A stretch of DNA of 64,000 nt from Syntrophales bacterium (GTDB lineage Bacteria; Desulfobacterota; Syntrophia; Syntrophales; UBA2210). The notes under the pieces were generated by a model that was not told the DNA's origin, did no database searches, and saw only the letters and a list, made by a program, of their open reading frames with translations. Within the stretch, counting starts at the first letter, position 1; every line of letters begins with the position of its first letter. The translations under genes were made by a program, and so were the position numbers. The stretch spans positions 1 through 64,000 of the forward strand of contig JALNXD010000002.1 in the NCBI GenBank assembly GCA_023230565.1. The letters are read 5' to 3'. Of the stretch, positions 27,164-34,932 are shown piece after piece.

Positions 27164-29131
27164 CTAAAGCCTGTTTTTTACAATGTCATCCACTACCGAA
27201 GGATCAGCCAGAGTCGACGTATCTCCCAATTCTGAAATATCACCCGCTGCCACCTTTTTCAGAATCCGGCGCATGATTTTACCGCTTCTTGTCTTGGGCA
27301 GACTGTCCGCCCATTGTATTTTTTCTGGAGTTGCAATGGGACCGATTTCTTTTCGTACATGCGCGATAAGCGCCTTCTTTAATTCTTCCGACTTTTCTAC
27401 GCCGGCGTTTAAAGTAACATATGCGTAAATAGACTGTCCCTTGATCTCATGAGGATAACCGACCACAGCGGCTTCGGCGACCGATTCGTGCGCTACCAGG
27501 GCGCTTTCCACTTCCGCCGTTCCCATGCGGTGACCTGATACGTTAATGACATCATCGATACGGCCCGTGATCTGGTAATATCCGTCTTCATCTCTTCTTG
27601 CGCCGTCACCTGCCACATAATAACCGGGGAACTGTTCGAAATATGTTTCCTGAAATCTCTGGGGATCGCCGTAAACGCCTCGCATAAGACCGGGCCAGGG
27701 TTTCTTCATACACAGCGCTCCACTGGCCACTTTATCGGTGATCTCTTTTCCTTCATCATTAAGGAGGACCGGCCATACGCCAAAGTAAGGCACTGTCGCC
27801 ATTCCCGGTTTAATATCGATGGCACCGGGAAGCGGGGTGATCAAGATCCCGCCGGTCTCTGTCTGCCACCAGGTATCTACAATCGGGCACCGCCCTTTAC
27901 CGATGACATTGAAATACCAGTTCCAGGCCTCGGGATTGATCGGCTCGCCTACAGTCCCTAGAATGCGCAGCGACGAAAGATCGCTTCCCTTGACCCATTC
28001 AAGACCTTCTTTCGCAATTGCGCGGATCGCAGTGGGTGCAGTATAAAAAATATTTACTTTGTATTTGTCGACTATTTTCCAGAAACGGCTCATGTCGGGG
28101 TAATTCGGTACGCCTTCAAACATGACCGTGGTTGCGCCATTTGCCAGCGGACCGTAGACAATATAACTGTGACCGGTAACCCATCCGATATCGGCTGTGC
28201 ACCAATAGATGTCTCCCTCATGATAATCGAAAATCATCTTGTGTGTAAACGCTACATACATGAGGTAACCGCCTGTCGTATGGAGCACGCCCTTCGGCTT
28301 TCCCGTTGATCCAGAGGTATAAAGAATAAAAAGAGGATCTTCCGCGTCCATTTCCACAGGTTCGCAATTTTCGCCGGCTTTGGCCATTTCGTCGTGCCAC
28401 CAGAGATCTCTTCCTTCGGCCCAGTCGCACTTGATTTTGTCGCCGACGCGGTTCACTACGATCACTTTTTCCACCGAAGGGCATTGAGCTACGGCTGCAT
28501 CGGCATTCGCTTTCTGAGGGACGGCTTTTGAACCGCGGAATGTTCCATCGCAGACAACCACCATTCGTGCTTCGCTGTCGAGCAGTCTGTCGCGAAGCGC
28601 ATCGGAGGAAAATCCACCGAATACGATACTGTGAATGGCGCCGATCCTGGTACAGGCCAGCATTGCGATCGCAAGCTCAGGAATCATAGGCAGGTACAGG
28701 CAGACCCGATCCCCCTTTTTAATTCCATAGGATTTCAGAACATTTGCAAATTTGCAGACCTGCGCGTGGAGTTCTTTGTACGTAAACCCCTTATCCTCGC
28801 CGGGTTCATTGCCTTCCCACTGGATGGCAATCTGATCGCCCCTTTTTTCCAGGTGCCGGTCGAGGCAGTTATAGGACACATTGAGTTTTCCGCCTGCGAA
28901 ATACTTCACGTAGATGGGCCCTTTGTTTTTGTCGAAATTGTAATCTTCGACCTTGCCGTCCCACTTTTTGAACCACGTTACATATTCTTCGGCAATTTCG
29001 GCCCAAAAGCTTTCGGGATCCTCTATAGACCGCCTGTAGATGGTTTCATATTCATCTCTGCTTTTGATGTATGCACCCTCTCTTATGCGCTCCGGCACCG
29101 GATATACGTCTTTTAATTCAACTTCTCCCAT
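27164..29131 (-). CDS. acs: Acetyl-CoA synthetase (AMP-forming)
   Basis: The 655-residue enzyme activates acetate to acetyl-CoA through acetyl-AMP. Adenylate-forming motifs are present: Y-T-S-G-S-T-G-K-P-K-G, W-W-Q-T-E-T-G, and G-R-I-D-D-V-I-N-V-S-G-H-R. The P-K-T-R-S-G-K-I-M-R-R segment carries the catalytic Lys regulated by acetylation in relatives. The length is typical. It lies 123 bp upstream of etfB and could be co-transcribed with it. A strong promoter candidate precedes it. Confidence 0.95.
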   Translation of the reverse strand: MGEVELKDVYPVPERIREGAYIKSRDEYETIYRRSIEDPESFWAEIAEEYVTWFKKWDGKVEDYNFDKNKGPIYVKYFAGGKLNVSYNCLDRHLEKRGDQIAIQWEGNEPGEDKGFTYKELHAQVCKFANVLKSYGIKKGDRVCLYLPMIPELAIAMLACTRIGAIHSIVFGGFSSDALRDRLLDSEARMVVVCDGTFRGSKAVPQKANADAAVAQCPSVEKVIVVNRVGDKIKCDWAEGRDLWWHDEMAKAGENCEPVEMDAEDPLFILYTSGSTGKPKGVLHTTGGYLMYVAFTHKMIFDYHEGDIYWCTADIGWVTGHSYIVYGPLANGATTVMFEGVPNYPDMSRFWKIVDKYKVNIFYTAPTAIRAIAKEGLEWVKGSDLSSLRILGTVGEPINPEAWNWYFNVIGKGRCPIVDTWWQTETGGILITPLPGAIDIKPGMATVPYFGVWPVLLNDEGKEITDKVASGALCMKKPWPGLMRGVYGDPQRFQETYFEQFPGYYVAGDGARRDEDGYYQITGRIDDVINVSGHRMGTAEVESALVAHESVAEAAVVGYPHEIKGQSIYAYVTLNAGVEKSEELKKALIAHVRKEIGPIATPEKIQWADSLPKTRSGKIMRRILKKVAAGDISELGDTSTLADPSVVDDIVKNRL

Positions 29132-29208
29132 CTTCTACCTCCATTTTTCTTATTTATCTATTCCGCTTCGGTGAAACACCTGCCTTTTTTTCGCCCTAAA
29201 CCCGTTGC

Positions 29209-29237
29209 TATATAATGTGCCAACCATTCTCTGTCAA
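29209..29237 (-). promoter_or_regulatory. Sigma-70-type promoter candidate for acs
   Basis: On the minus strand TTGACA (29237-29232) is followed after 17 bases by TATATA (29214-29209). The -10 box is about 80 bp upstream of the acs ATG. It is arranged back to back with the porin promoter candidate at 29261-29289. Confidence 0.5.
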
Positions 29238-29260
29238 GGAAAAACTTCCCCAAAAAACAC

Positions 29261-29289
29261 TTGACATTGCTGGGTTAAGGTGCTACTTG
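29261..29289 (+). promoter_or_regulatory. Promoter candidate for the porin gene
   Basis: TTGACA (29261-29266) is followed after 17 bases by TACTTG (29284-29289). The -10 is weak, but a TG one base upstream of it forms an extended -10. It would give a leader of about 137 nt that contains the element shared with 52997-53016. In the 301-bp gap between acs and the porin gene I see these two promoters and the leader but no further gene. Confidence 0.4.
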
Positions 29290-29388
29290 TCCATCAAATA
29301 ACGTTCTACGGCGTGGTATGTCCGGGATCGAGGGAAGGGGGTGAAAAAAGAGAAGTCCAGTCAAACGTCATATAAATTCGGTTTACAA

Positions 29389-29408
29389 TTCAAAGGTTTA
29401 AAGCAGAA
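29389..29408 (+). repeat. Porin leader element, copy 1
   Basis: TTCAAAGGTTTAAAGCAGAA is repeated with one mismatch at 52997-53016. In both places an AGGAGG follows (here at 29419-29424, the porin ribosome binding site). It could be a regulatory site or a conserved mRNA leader segment. Confidence 0.6.
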
Positions 29409-29432
29409 TACATCTTTTAGGAGGAAAGATAT

Positions 29433-30785
29433 ATGAAACGTTTGTTAGTAGCTCTGCTCGCGCTGGGCCTCATATGCGCATTTGCAATGCCCGCAGGCGC
29501 GACTGATATCAAGTTTAACGGCCTTTATTATGTCGAGGGATGGTACAGCGCCAATCCCCGGCTGGAAGAAGATAACTCGTCAAGCGCCTGGTACAACCAG
29601 CGCATGAGAATCAATACGGTATTTCAGGTGAGCACGGGCCTCAGCCTTACCACCCGCTTCGATGTCATGGAAGGTGCGTGGAAGGGCGCGAATTCCGTCT
29701 ATGACAAAAACGGCAATGTCTATGCCGATAGCTTTGCAAACAATGCACTGGCCGAATCCGATATCGATTTCGATTTTCTCTATCTGAGCTTCAACACCAA
29801 ATGCGGCGCAATTCATGTAGGTCAGATGTCCGACAGTATTTTCGGAACCCCCTTCGGCAACGGCGAGATCTCCCTTCCCAAGATCGGCTGGAACCTGCCT
29901 TTCGGAGGCGGAAAGTTCCTTAACGTATTCCAGCTCAAAAAATATGACGATTCGGAATACATCAATGCAAAGAATAATGTAAGGTACGAGTCGGACGCTC
30001 AGATGGCAGGCTACATGGACATCATCTTCTACTTCGACAAGACCACCGAAGCGGCGTTCCTGTATCAGTACACCCCCAGCTCAGCCGCATCCGGCATTGC
30101 GGCGGCCCTTGGACCAAACAAGAGCTATTCGCATACAATTCTTCCTTACATCAAGAAGACCCTCGGCAGCTTCTATATCGAAGCCGAGTTGAAGTGGACG
30201 AAGGGCGAAGTGGAATACGAAGACGAGGCGATCGCATTGGGCTTTACCGATACCGATACATCTGGCTTGAGCTTCTTCCTTCATGGCAAGCAGACGATCG
30301 GCGCCGGCTATCTGGGCGCAATGTTCGCCTATTCCCAGGGTAACGATATCACGACCCCCGATGAAAACGAAGGCGGAGCGACCGGCGGATATGAGTGGGA
30401 TCCCTGTCTGATACTCTGGAACCACGACTATGCCGACTGGGGCACCAACGCGGGACTGGGAACAGCCGCGGGACTCAAAACGGGCCGCGAGATGGGTAAT
30501 GCACTCTTCTATCAGGTCTATGGCGGCTTCAAACCTATGAAGGCTCTGGAACTCTTTACGTCCATATCCTATGCCACTGCCGACGAGGATGTGGTACTCA
30601 ATCAGGTTGATGATGACTACGGCGTCGAGTTTGACGTAAAGGCCACCTACAAGCTGTTCGATAACCTCGAATACATGGTAGGCTTCGGCTATTTCTGGGC
30701 AGGAGACTACTACAAAGGTGCGGATCCCACTCTGGAGATCGACAACGACTACCTGCTCATCCACAAGCTGACCTTGAAGTTCTAA
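29433..30785 (+). CDS. Outer-membrane porin-like beta-barrel protein
   Basis: The 450-residue protein has a cleavable signal peptide (M-K-R-L-L-V-A-L-L-A-L-G-L, cleavage near A-G-A-T). The rest is a long series of short amphipathic beta segments rich in Tyr, Phe, Gly and Asp, ending in a C-terminal aromatic Phe (L-T-L-K-F), the usual signature for BAM-assembled barrels. AGGAGG precedes the ATG. The G+C-rich codon choice stands out from neighbouring genes and suits a highly expressed protein. It is followed by a strong terminator and is probably monocistronic. The substrate is unknown. Confidence 0.8.
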   Translation: MKRLLVALLALGLICAFAMPAGATDIKFNGLYYVEGWYSANPRLEEDNSSSAWYNQRMRINTVFQVSTGLSLTTRFDVMEGAWKGANSVYDKNGNVYADSFANNALAESDIDFDFLYLSFNTKCGAIHVGQMSDSIFGTPFGNGEISLPKIGWNLPFGGGKFLNVFQLKKYDDSEYINAKNNVRYESDAQMAGYMDIIFYFDKTTEAAFLYQYTPSSAASGIAAALGPNKSYSHTILPYIKKTLGSFYIEAELKWTKGEVEYEDEAIALGFTDTDTSGLSFFLHGKQTIGAGYLGAMFAYSQGNDITTPDENEGGATGGYEWDPCLILWNHDYADWGTNAGLGTAAGLKTGREMGNALFYQVYGGFKPMKALELFTSISYATADEDVVLNQVDDDYGVEFDVKATYKLFDNLEYMVGFGYFWAGDYYKGADPTLEIDNDYLLIHKLTLKF

Positions 30786-30810
30786 GGTTCGGCTGATGTA
30801 CAGCATGAAA

Positions 30811-30840
30811 AGCCCCGGGAACTCCCCGGGGCTTTTTTTA
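30811..30840 (+). terminator. Intrinsic terminator after the porin gene
   Basis: AGCCCCGGG and CCCGGGGCT form a nine-base-pair stem around a five-base loop, followed by seven T residues. It lies 25 bp past the porin stop. Confidence 0.93.
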
Positions 30841-30905
30841 TTGACTGTGCCGGCAGGGAGGGCTTACTATAAGCCCGTCAATAATGGTCCCCGAAAGACC
30901 TGAAA

Positions 30906-32564
30906 TTGATAGTTCATCACAGGAGTTACCAGGCCATACCCCGCATATACGGAAACACGACCGGACTTAAGCCGAGCGAGATCAGGGAAATCGAGCAGCT
31001 CTACAGGAGACGCATACCTCCCGAGCGCATAATTACGCAAGAATATGCCAGGCGCCTCACGGAACTTTCTTTCCGGACGGGCCGCCAGCTGGGCGTTTTG
31101 ATCAACCGGCGCGGTGAAACCGATTATGTGATTGCAGGTGACCACCGCCAGATCGTCATACCTGGACTCACCGGGTTCCGGGCTGCATCAACGCGCCTGA
31201 AAGGATTGCGGCTTATCCACACGCACTTGAAAGAAGAGAGGCTCAGCCGGGACGATCTGACGGATCTCGCGCTGCTGCGCCTCGATCTCGTAGCGGCGCT
31301 TACTCTGGATGCGCAAGGTCTGCCGGATACTGTGCATTCAGCCCATCTGATTCCTGAGAACCCGCAAGGCGAATACTGGCAGATTCTCGAGCCGCAGCGA
31401 ATATCGGAGACTGATACGAATTTCATATCTTTTATCCAGGCTCTTGAAGAAGAGTTCGCCCGCCGGCAGAAGGTTAGAAAAGTCGAATCGCGCGACCGGG
31501 CCATTCTTGTCCGGGTTGAAACAAACTCCTTCTTCGACAGCGATTCCTCCATAGAAGAACTGAAAGAACTTGCCCGGTCTTCGGACGTCGAGGTCTTCGA
31601 TACCGTGATACAACATCGGAATGCTGCGGACCCGAAATTTCTCATGGGAAGAGGGAAACTCGCAGAGGTTGTTATCAAAGCGCTCCAGATGGGGGCAAAT
31701 CTTCTGATATTCGATCAGGAGCTCACGTACGCCCAGGTTCGCTGCTCCATTACCGATTTTACCGAAATGAAGGTAATAGACCGGACTCAGCTCATTCTGG
31801 ACATCTTCGCACAGAGAGCTCTTTCGAAGGGCGGCAAGATTCAGGTTGAACTGGCACAGCTTAAATATCTTCTTCCCCGCCTGATTACGAAAAATACCGC
31901 CCTTTCAAGATTGACGGGCGGCATAGGGGGAAGGGGGCCCGGCGAAACCAAGCTCGAGATCAACCGCCGAAGAGTGCGCGACCGGATCAATCGTCTTGAA
32001 AAAGAACTCGGCCGGATTCGGAAAGGAAGAACAGAACGCCGCTCAAGGAGGAAAAAAGAGGGCCTTCCGGTTATTTCGATTATCGGGTATACAAATGCCG
32101 GTAAATCGACCCTCCTGAATGCACTGACGGAAAGCGCGGTGCTCGCTGAAAACAGGCTATTCGCGACGCTGGACCCGAAGAGCGCCCGTCTGAGGTTCCC
32201 GCGGGACCGCTCAGTAATAATAACTGATACGGTGGGTTTTATTCGTGATTTGCCCAGGGAACTAGTGGCGGCCTTCAGAGCGACCCTGGAAGAACTTAAC
32301 GAGGCCGATCTCCTTCTGCAAGTTATTGATGTTGCCAATCCCGCTTTCGAGGACCATATACGGGCAGTTGAGATAATTCTGGAGGAACTCTCACTCGCAA
32401 CAAAGCCCCGCATCAAGATCTTTAATAAGGAAGATCTTTTCCCCGACAGGGAAGTTCTCTCGAATTTGTGTGTGAGATATAATGCCCTCGCGCTTTCTGC
32501 GCACAACCCTGCAACCTTTACGCCTCTTCTTGATTCGATTGAGCGCATTCTTTTCTCATCATAA
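30906..32564 (+). CDS. hflX: GTPase HflX
   Basis: The 552-residue protein is the long HflX type, with an extra N-terminal region of about 180 residues (I-Y-G-N-T-T-G-L-K-P). The HflX domain follows (L-M-G-R-G-K-L-A-E-V, and the G-I-G-G-R-G-P-G-E-T-K-L-E hallmark). The GTPase domain has G1 G-Y-T-N-A-G-K-S-T, G3 D-T-V-G-F and G4 N-K-E-D. HflX is known to split stalled or heat-damaged ribosomes. The TTG start lacks a good Shine-Dalgarno and no ATG occurs near it, so the exact start is uncertain. Confidence 0.93.
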   Translation: MIVHHRSYQAIPRIYGNTTGLKPSEIREIEQLYRRRIPPERIITQEYARRLTELSFRTGRQLGVLINRRGETDYVIAGDHRQIVIPGLTGFRAASTRLKGLRLIHTHLKEERLSRDDLTDLALLRLDLVAALTLDAQGLPDTVHSAHLIPENPQGEYWQILEPQRISETDTNFISFIQALEEEFARRQKVRKVESRDRAILVRVETNSFFDSDSSIEELKELARSSDVEVFDTVIQHRNAADPKFLMGRGKLAEVVIKALQMGANLLIFDQELTYAQVRCSITDFTEMKVIDRTQLILDIFAQRALSKGGKIQVELAQLKYLLPRLITKNTALSRLTGGIGGRGPGETKLEINRRRVRDRINRLEKELGRIRKGRTERRSRRKKEGLPVISIIGYTNAGKSTLLNALTESAVLAENRLFATLDPKSARLRFPRDRSVIITDTVGFIRDLPRELVAAFRATLEELNEADLLLQVIDVANPAFEDHIRAVEIILEELSLATKPRIKIFNKEDLFPDREVLSNLCVRYNALALSAHNPATFTPLLDSIERILFSS

Positions 32565-32585
32565 TAAAGCTCAATAAAAAATGAT

Positions 32586-32614
32586 TTGACTTTTACCTGC
32601 CTTTTTCATAAAGC
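32586..32614 (+). promoter_or_regulatory. Weak promoter candidate for the por operon
   Basis: TTGACT (32586-32591) is followed after 17 bases by TAAAGC (32609-32614). The -10 is poor. Its value is positional: transcription from here would produce a leader of about 210 nt that contains the whole terminator/antiterminator structure in front of porG. Confidence 0.3.
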
Positions 32615-32629
32615 AAAGTCATAATTTAA

Positions 32630-32815
32630 AAGGCCTCAATAACGACATACCCCGAAATGAATGTAAAAAAGAAACATCGGTCACTTCTCGCGCTGACTCA
32701 CTTGCGCCCCGCTCTTCCCGGGGCGACATACCGGGCCTTGTCGTCTTGAGAATAGATTCCCTGGGAAAGAGCCATGATAAGGCCACGGACATAATCCGCG
32801 GCCTTTAATTTTTTT
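32630..32815 (+). promoter_or_regulatory. Riboswitch-like leader of porGDAB with exclusive stems
   Basis: Four segments can pair in alternative ways: AAGGCC (32630-32635), GGCCTTGTCGT (32734-32744), ATGATAAGGCC (32774-32784) and TCCGCGGCCTT (32795-32805). The first and second can close a domain of about 110 nt. The second and third form an 11-bp antiterminator with two G-U pairs. The third and fourth form an intrinsic terminator. Inside the first domain are further hairpins, such as CGCCCCG/CGGGGCG (32705-32725). I do not recognise a known aptamer class, so the ligand or trigger is unknown. Confidence 0.55.
32779..32815 (+). terminator. Intrinsic terminator (attenuator) directly before porG
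   Basis: AAGGCCACGGA (32779-32789) pairs with TCCGCGGCCTT (32795-32805) with one mismatch, followed by TAATTTTTTT (32806-32815). The porG Shine-Dalgarno AAGGAG starts two bases later, at 32817. No promoter fits between, so every por transcript from upstream has to pass this hairpin. Confidence 0.75.
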
Positions 32816-32828
32816 AAAGGAGCAGCAT

Positions 32829-33407
32829 ATGTACGAAATAATCTGGCACGGCCGCGGCGGGCAGGGAGTCGTCCTTGCATCGGAAGTCCTTGCAGAAGCG
32901 GCATACCTCCAGGGATATAAGGGAGTTACGTCTGCACCAACCTTCGGTCCGGAAAGAAGAGGAGCGCCCCTTGCGGCATCAACAAGAATATCGCATGAAC
33001 CGATACGGACTTTTTCGCAGATCGAGCATGCAGATATAGCGGTCGTACTCGATGATTCCCTTTTTAAAGTGGTCGATATATGGGGAAGGCTCAAAGAAGG
33101 AGGAATCATGGTCGTAAATTCCTCCGCACCTCCCGCGGAAAGCTCCATTGTGAAAAAAGTGATGATAATATGGATCGATGCTGCAGCAGTTGCCCGCGAG
33201 CACCGTCTGACAGCGGGAGGCACACCGGTTGTAAATACTCCTCTGTTAGGCGCTCTCGTAAAAGGCTGGAACTATATCGCTCTTGAAAATATAGAGCAGG
33301 GTCTTGCAATCAAAATGGCTGCATCAGGTGCATATAAAAATTTTCAGGCGGTAAAGTCGGCTTTTTCAAAAGCAGTAATCAGAGAGTATCGGGGTACGCA
33401 CGCATAA
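32829..33407 (+). CDS. porG: 2-oxoacid:ferredoxin oxidoreductase, gamma subunit
   Basis: The 192-residue protein is the PorG-type gamma subunit, with the typical G-R-G-G-Q-G-V-V-L-A-S near the N-terminus and F-G-P-E-R-R-G-A-P. It is part of a heterotetramer that interconverts a 2-ketoacid plus CoA with acyl-CoA, CO2 and reduced ferredoxin. AAGGAG lies six bases before the ATG. It is the first gene of a gamma-delta-alpha-beta operon. Pyruvate versus branched-chain ketoacid specificity cannot be decided by eye. Confidence 0.92.
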   Translation: MYEIIWHGRGGQGVVLASEVLAEAAYLQGYKGVTSAPTFGPERRGAPLAASTRISHEPIRTFSQIEHADIAVVLDDSLFKVVDIWGRLKEGGIMVVNSSAPPAESSIVKKVMIIWIDAAAVAREHRLTAGGTPVVNTPLLGALVKGWNYIALENIEQGLAIKMAASGAYKNFQAVKSAFSKAVIREYRGTHA

Positions 33408-33433
33408 ATGCAAATTAAAAACCGAGGATGAAT

Positions 33434-33727
33434 ATGATAAAACAAGATGAAAATATATCCGGTATCTGCACGCCTGCTATAGGAGAAGCGGGCAAGACAG
33501 GCGATTGGAGCGATGTCAAGCCGGCCATCGATCATTCCAAGTGCACACCGGCCGTAAAAGGAAAGGCAGCCTGCTTTCTCTGCTGGCTCTACTGCCCTGA
33601 GGGAGTTGTTCACATGACAATTCCCGTTCAAATCGATCTGGATTACTGCAAAGGGTGCGGAATATGCGCCGAAGAATGCCCCCCTAATGCAATCACCATG
33701 GTCCGAAAGGAAGATATGAATGAGTGA
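33434..33727 (+). CDS. porD: 2-oxoacid:ferredoxin oxidoreductase, delta (ferredoxin) subunit
   Basis: The 97-residue subunit carries two 4Fe-4S clusters. The second motif is the classical C-K-G-C-G-I-C-A-E-E-C-P. The first is A-C-F-L-C-W-L-Y-C-P-E-G. It shuttles electrons to ferredoxin. I chose the ATG at 33434 because GAGG is correctly spaced for it; an ATG at 33428 overlaps that site. Its end overlaps the porA start by 8 bp. Confidence 0.9.
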   Translation: MIKQDENISGICTPAIGEAGKTGDWSDVKPAIDHSKCTPAVKGKAACFLCWLYCPEGVVHMTIPVQIDLDYCKGCGICAEECPPNAITMVRKEDMNE

Positions 33728-34928
33728 AATTCGTATAATAACGGGAAATGAAGCAGCAGCGCTTGCCGTTACCCTGTGTGAACCGAAGGTGGTTGCCGCA
33801 TATCCGATCACTCCTCAGACAAAAATATCGGAACTCCTCTCGATGTATGTGGAAACCGGAACCCTGAAAGCTGAATATGTCCGTGTAGAAAGCGAGCATT
33901 CTGCCCTGACTGTCCTGATTTCAGCCTCTACGGTAGGTGCCAGAGTGTTCACAGCAACAAGTTCCAACGGCCTTCTTTATATGCACGAACAGCTTCATTG
34001 GGCCGCCGGATCGAGGCTGCCTATCGTCATGTGCTGTGTAAACCGGGGCGTAGGCGCCCCATGGTCTATTTTCAATGATCAGCAGGATTCGATGTCCCAG
34101 CGGGATACAGGGTGGATCCAGCTTTACTGCAGAGATAATCAGGAAATCATTGATACAGTAATTCAGGCCTACCGGATTGCCGAGCAGGTCTACATACCGA
34201 CGATGGTCTGTTATGACGGGTTTGTCCTTTCACACACCATGATGCCCGTGGAAATTCCGGAAGCGGCACAGGTAAAAAATTTTCTACCCCCCTACCGCCC
34301 TCATACATTCCTTGATCCGGAGCGGCCGCGCACAATTAATCCGGTATTCTTCCCCTGGCGGCGGGAAAACGCCGAAGGCGTGCTCTGCGACGGTTACATG
34401 GAGATGCGCTACAAACTCCAGCGCGATTTTGATACTTCACTGGAAGTGATAGAAGACGTCAACGTACAATACACAGATCTATTCGGGCGCAATTATGGCG
34501 GTCTCATCTGGGAATACCAAACCGGGGACGCAGACATTTTTGTCACCGGCATGGGGTCAATCGCCCAGGAAGCGACACTTGCCGTTGATGCACTGAGGGA
34601 AGAGGGGATCAAAATCGGCGTTGTCGGTATCCGCTCCTTCAGGCCATTTCCCAAAGAAAAATTAATTCATGCTTTCAGCAGGGCCCGTATCATTATCGTG
34701 TTTCAAAAAGCGATAAGTTACGGAAATGAAGGAGGCCTTTCTACGGAAGTGAAAGCGGCGCTATACGGCTCCGGAATTGATGCGCCGGTACATGATTATA
34801 TAGCCGGCCTGGGGGGGCGCGACGTAAAAACGCGGGAACTCATCGCAGCAATACGGGACACCCTTGAGCGTTCCGGCGGCGGTGACTGCAAAAATAAAAC
34901 AACCTGGCTCAACTGCCACAGGGGATAA
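33720..34928 (+). CDS. porA: 2-oxoacid:ferredoxin oxidoreductase, alpha subunit
   Basis: The 402-residue alpha subunit contains the pyrimidine-binding half of the thiamine diphosphate site (A-A-Y-P-I-T-P-Q-T-K-I-S-E, V-E-S-E-H-S-A). A C-terminal transketolase-like domain follows (I-G-V-V-G-I-R-S-F-R-P-F-P). Its ATG overlaps the end of porD, consistent with coupled translation and equal stoichiometry. Confidence 0.94.
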   Translation: MSEIRIITGNEAAALAVTLCEPKVVAAYPITPQTKISELLSMYVETGTLKAEYVRVESEHSALTVLISASTVGARVFTATSSNGLLYMHEQLHWAAGSRLPIVMCCVNRGVGAPWSIFNDQQDSMSQRDTGWIQLYCRDNQEIIDTVIQAYRIAEQVYIPTMVCYDGFVLSHTMMPVEIPEAAQVKNFLPPYRPHTFLDPERPRTINPVFFPWRRENAEGVLCDGYMEMRYKLQRDFDTSLEVIEDVNVQYTDLFGRNYGGLIWEYQTGDADIFVTGMGSIAQEATLAVDALREEGIKIGVVGIRSFRPFPKEKLIHAFSRARIIIVFQKAISYGNEGGLSTEVKAALYGSGIDAPVHDYIAGLGGRDVKTRELIAAIRDTLERSGGGDCKNKTTWLNCHRG

Positions 34929-34932
34929 CGGG

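Noticed and set aside
29203..29226. Sigma-54-like promoter upstream of acs on the minus strand (TTGGCAC ... GCAAC).
   Set aside because: The GG and GC elements are 11 bases apart instead of the strict 10, and a good sigma-70-type pair overlaps the same place.
30081..30806. Long open frame of 241 codons antisense to the porin gene.
   Set aside because: It is a shadow caused by the biased codon use of the highly expressed porin gene; it has no ribosome site and an unnatural composition.
31841..32548. Long open frame of 235 codons antisense to hflX.
   Set aside because: Serine- and arginine-rich shadow of the GTPase domain; no start signals or recognisable domain.
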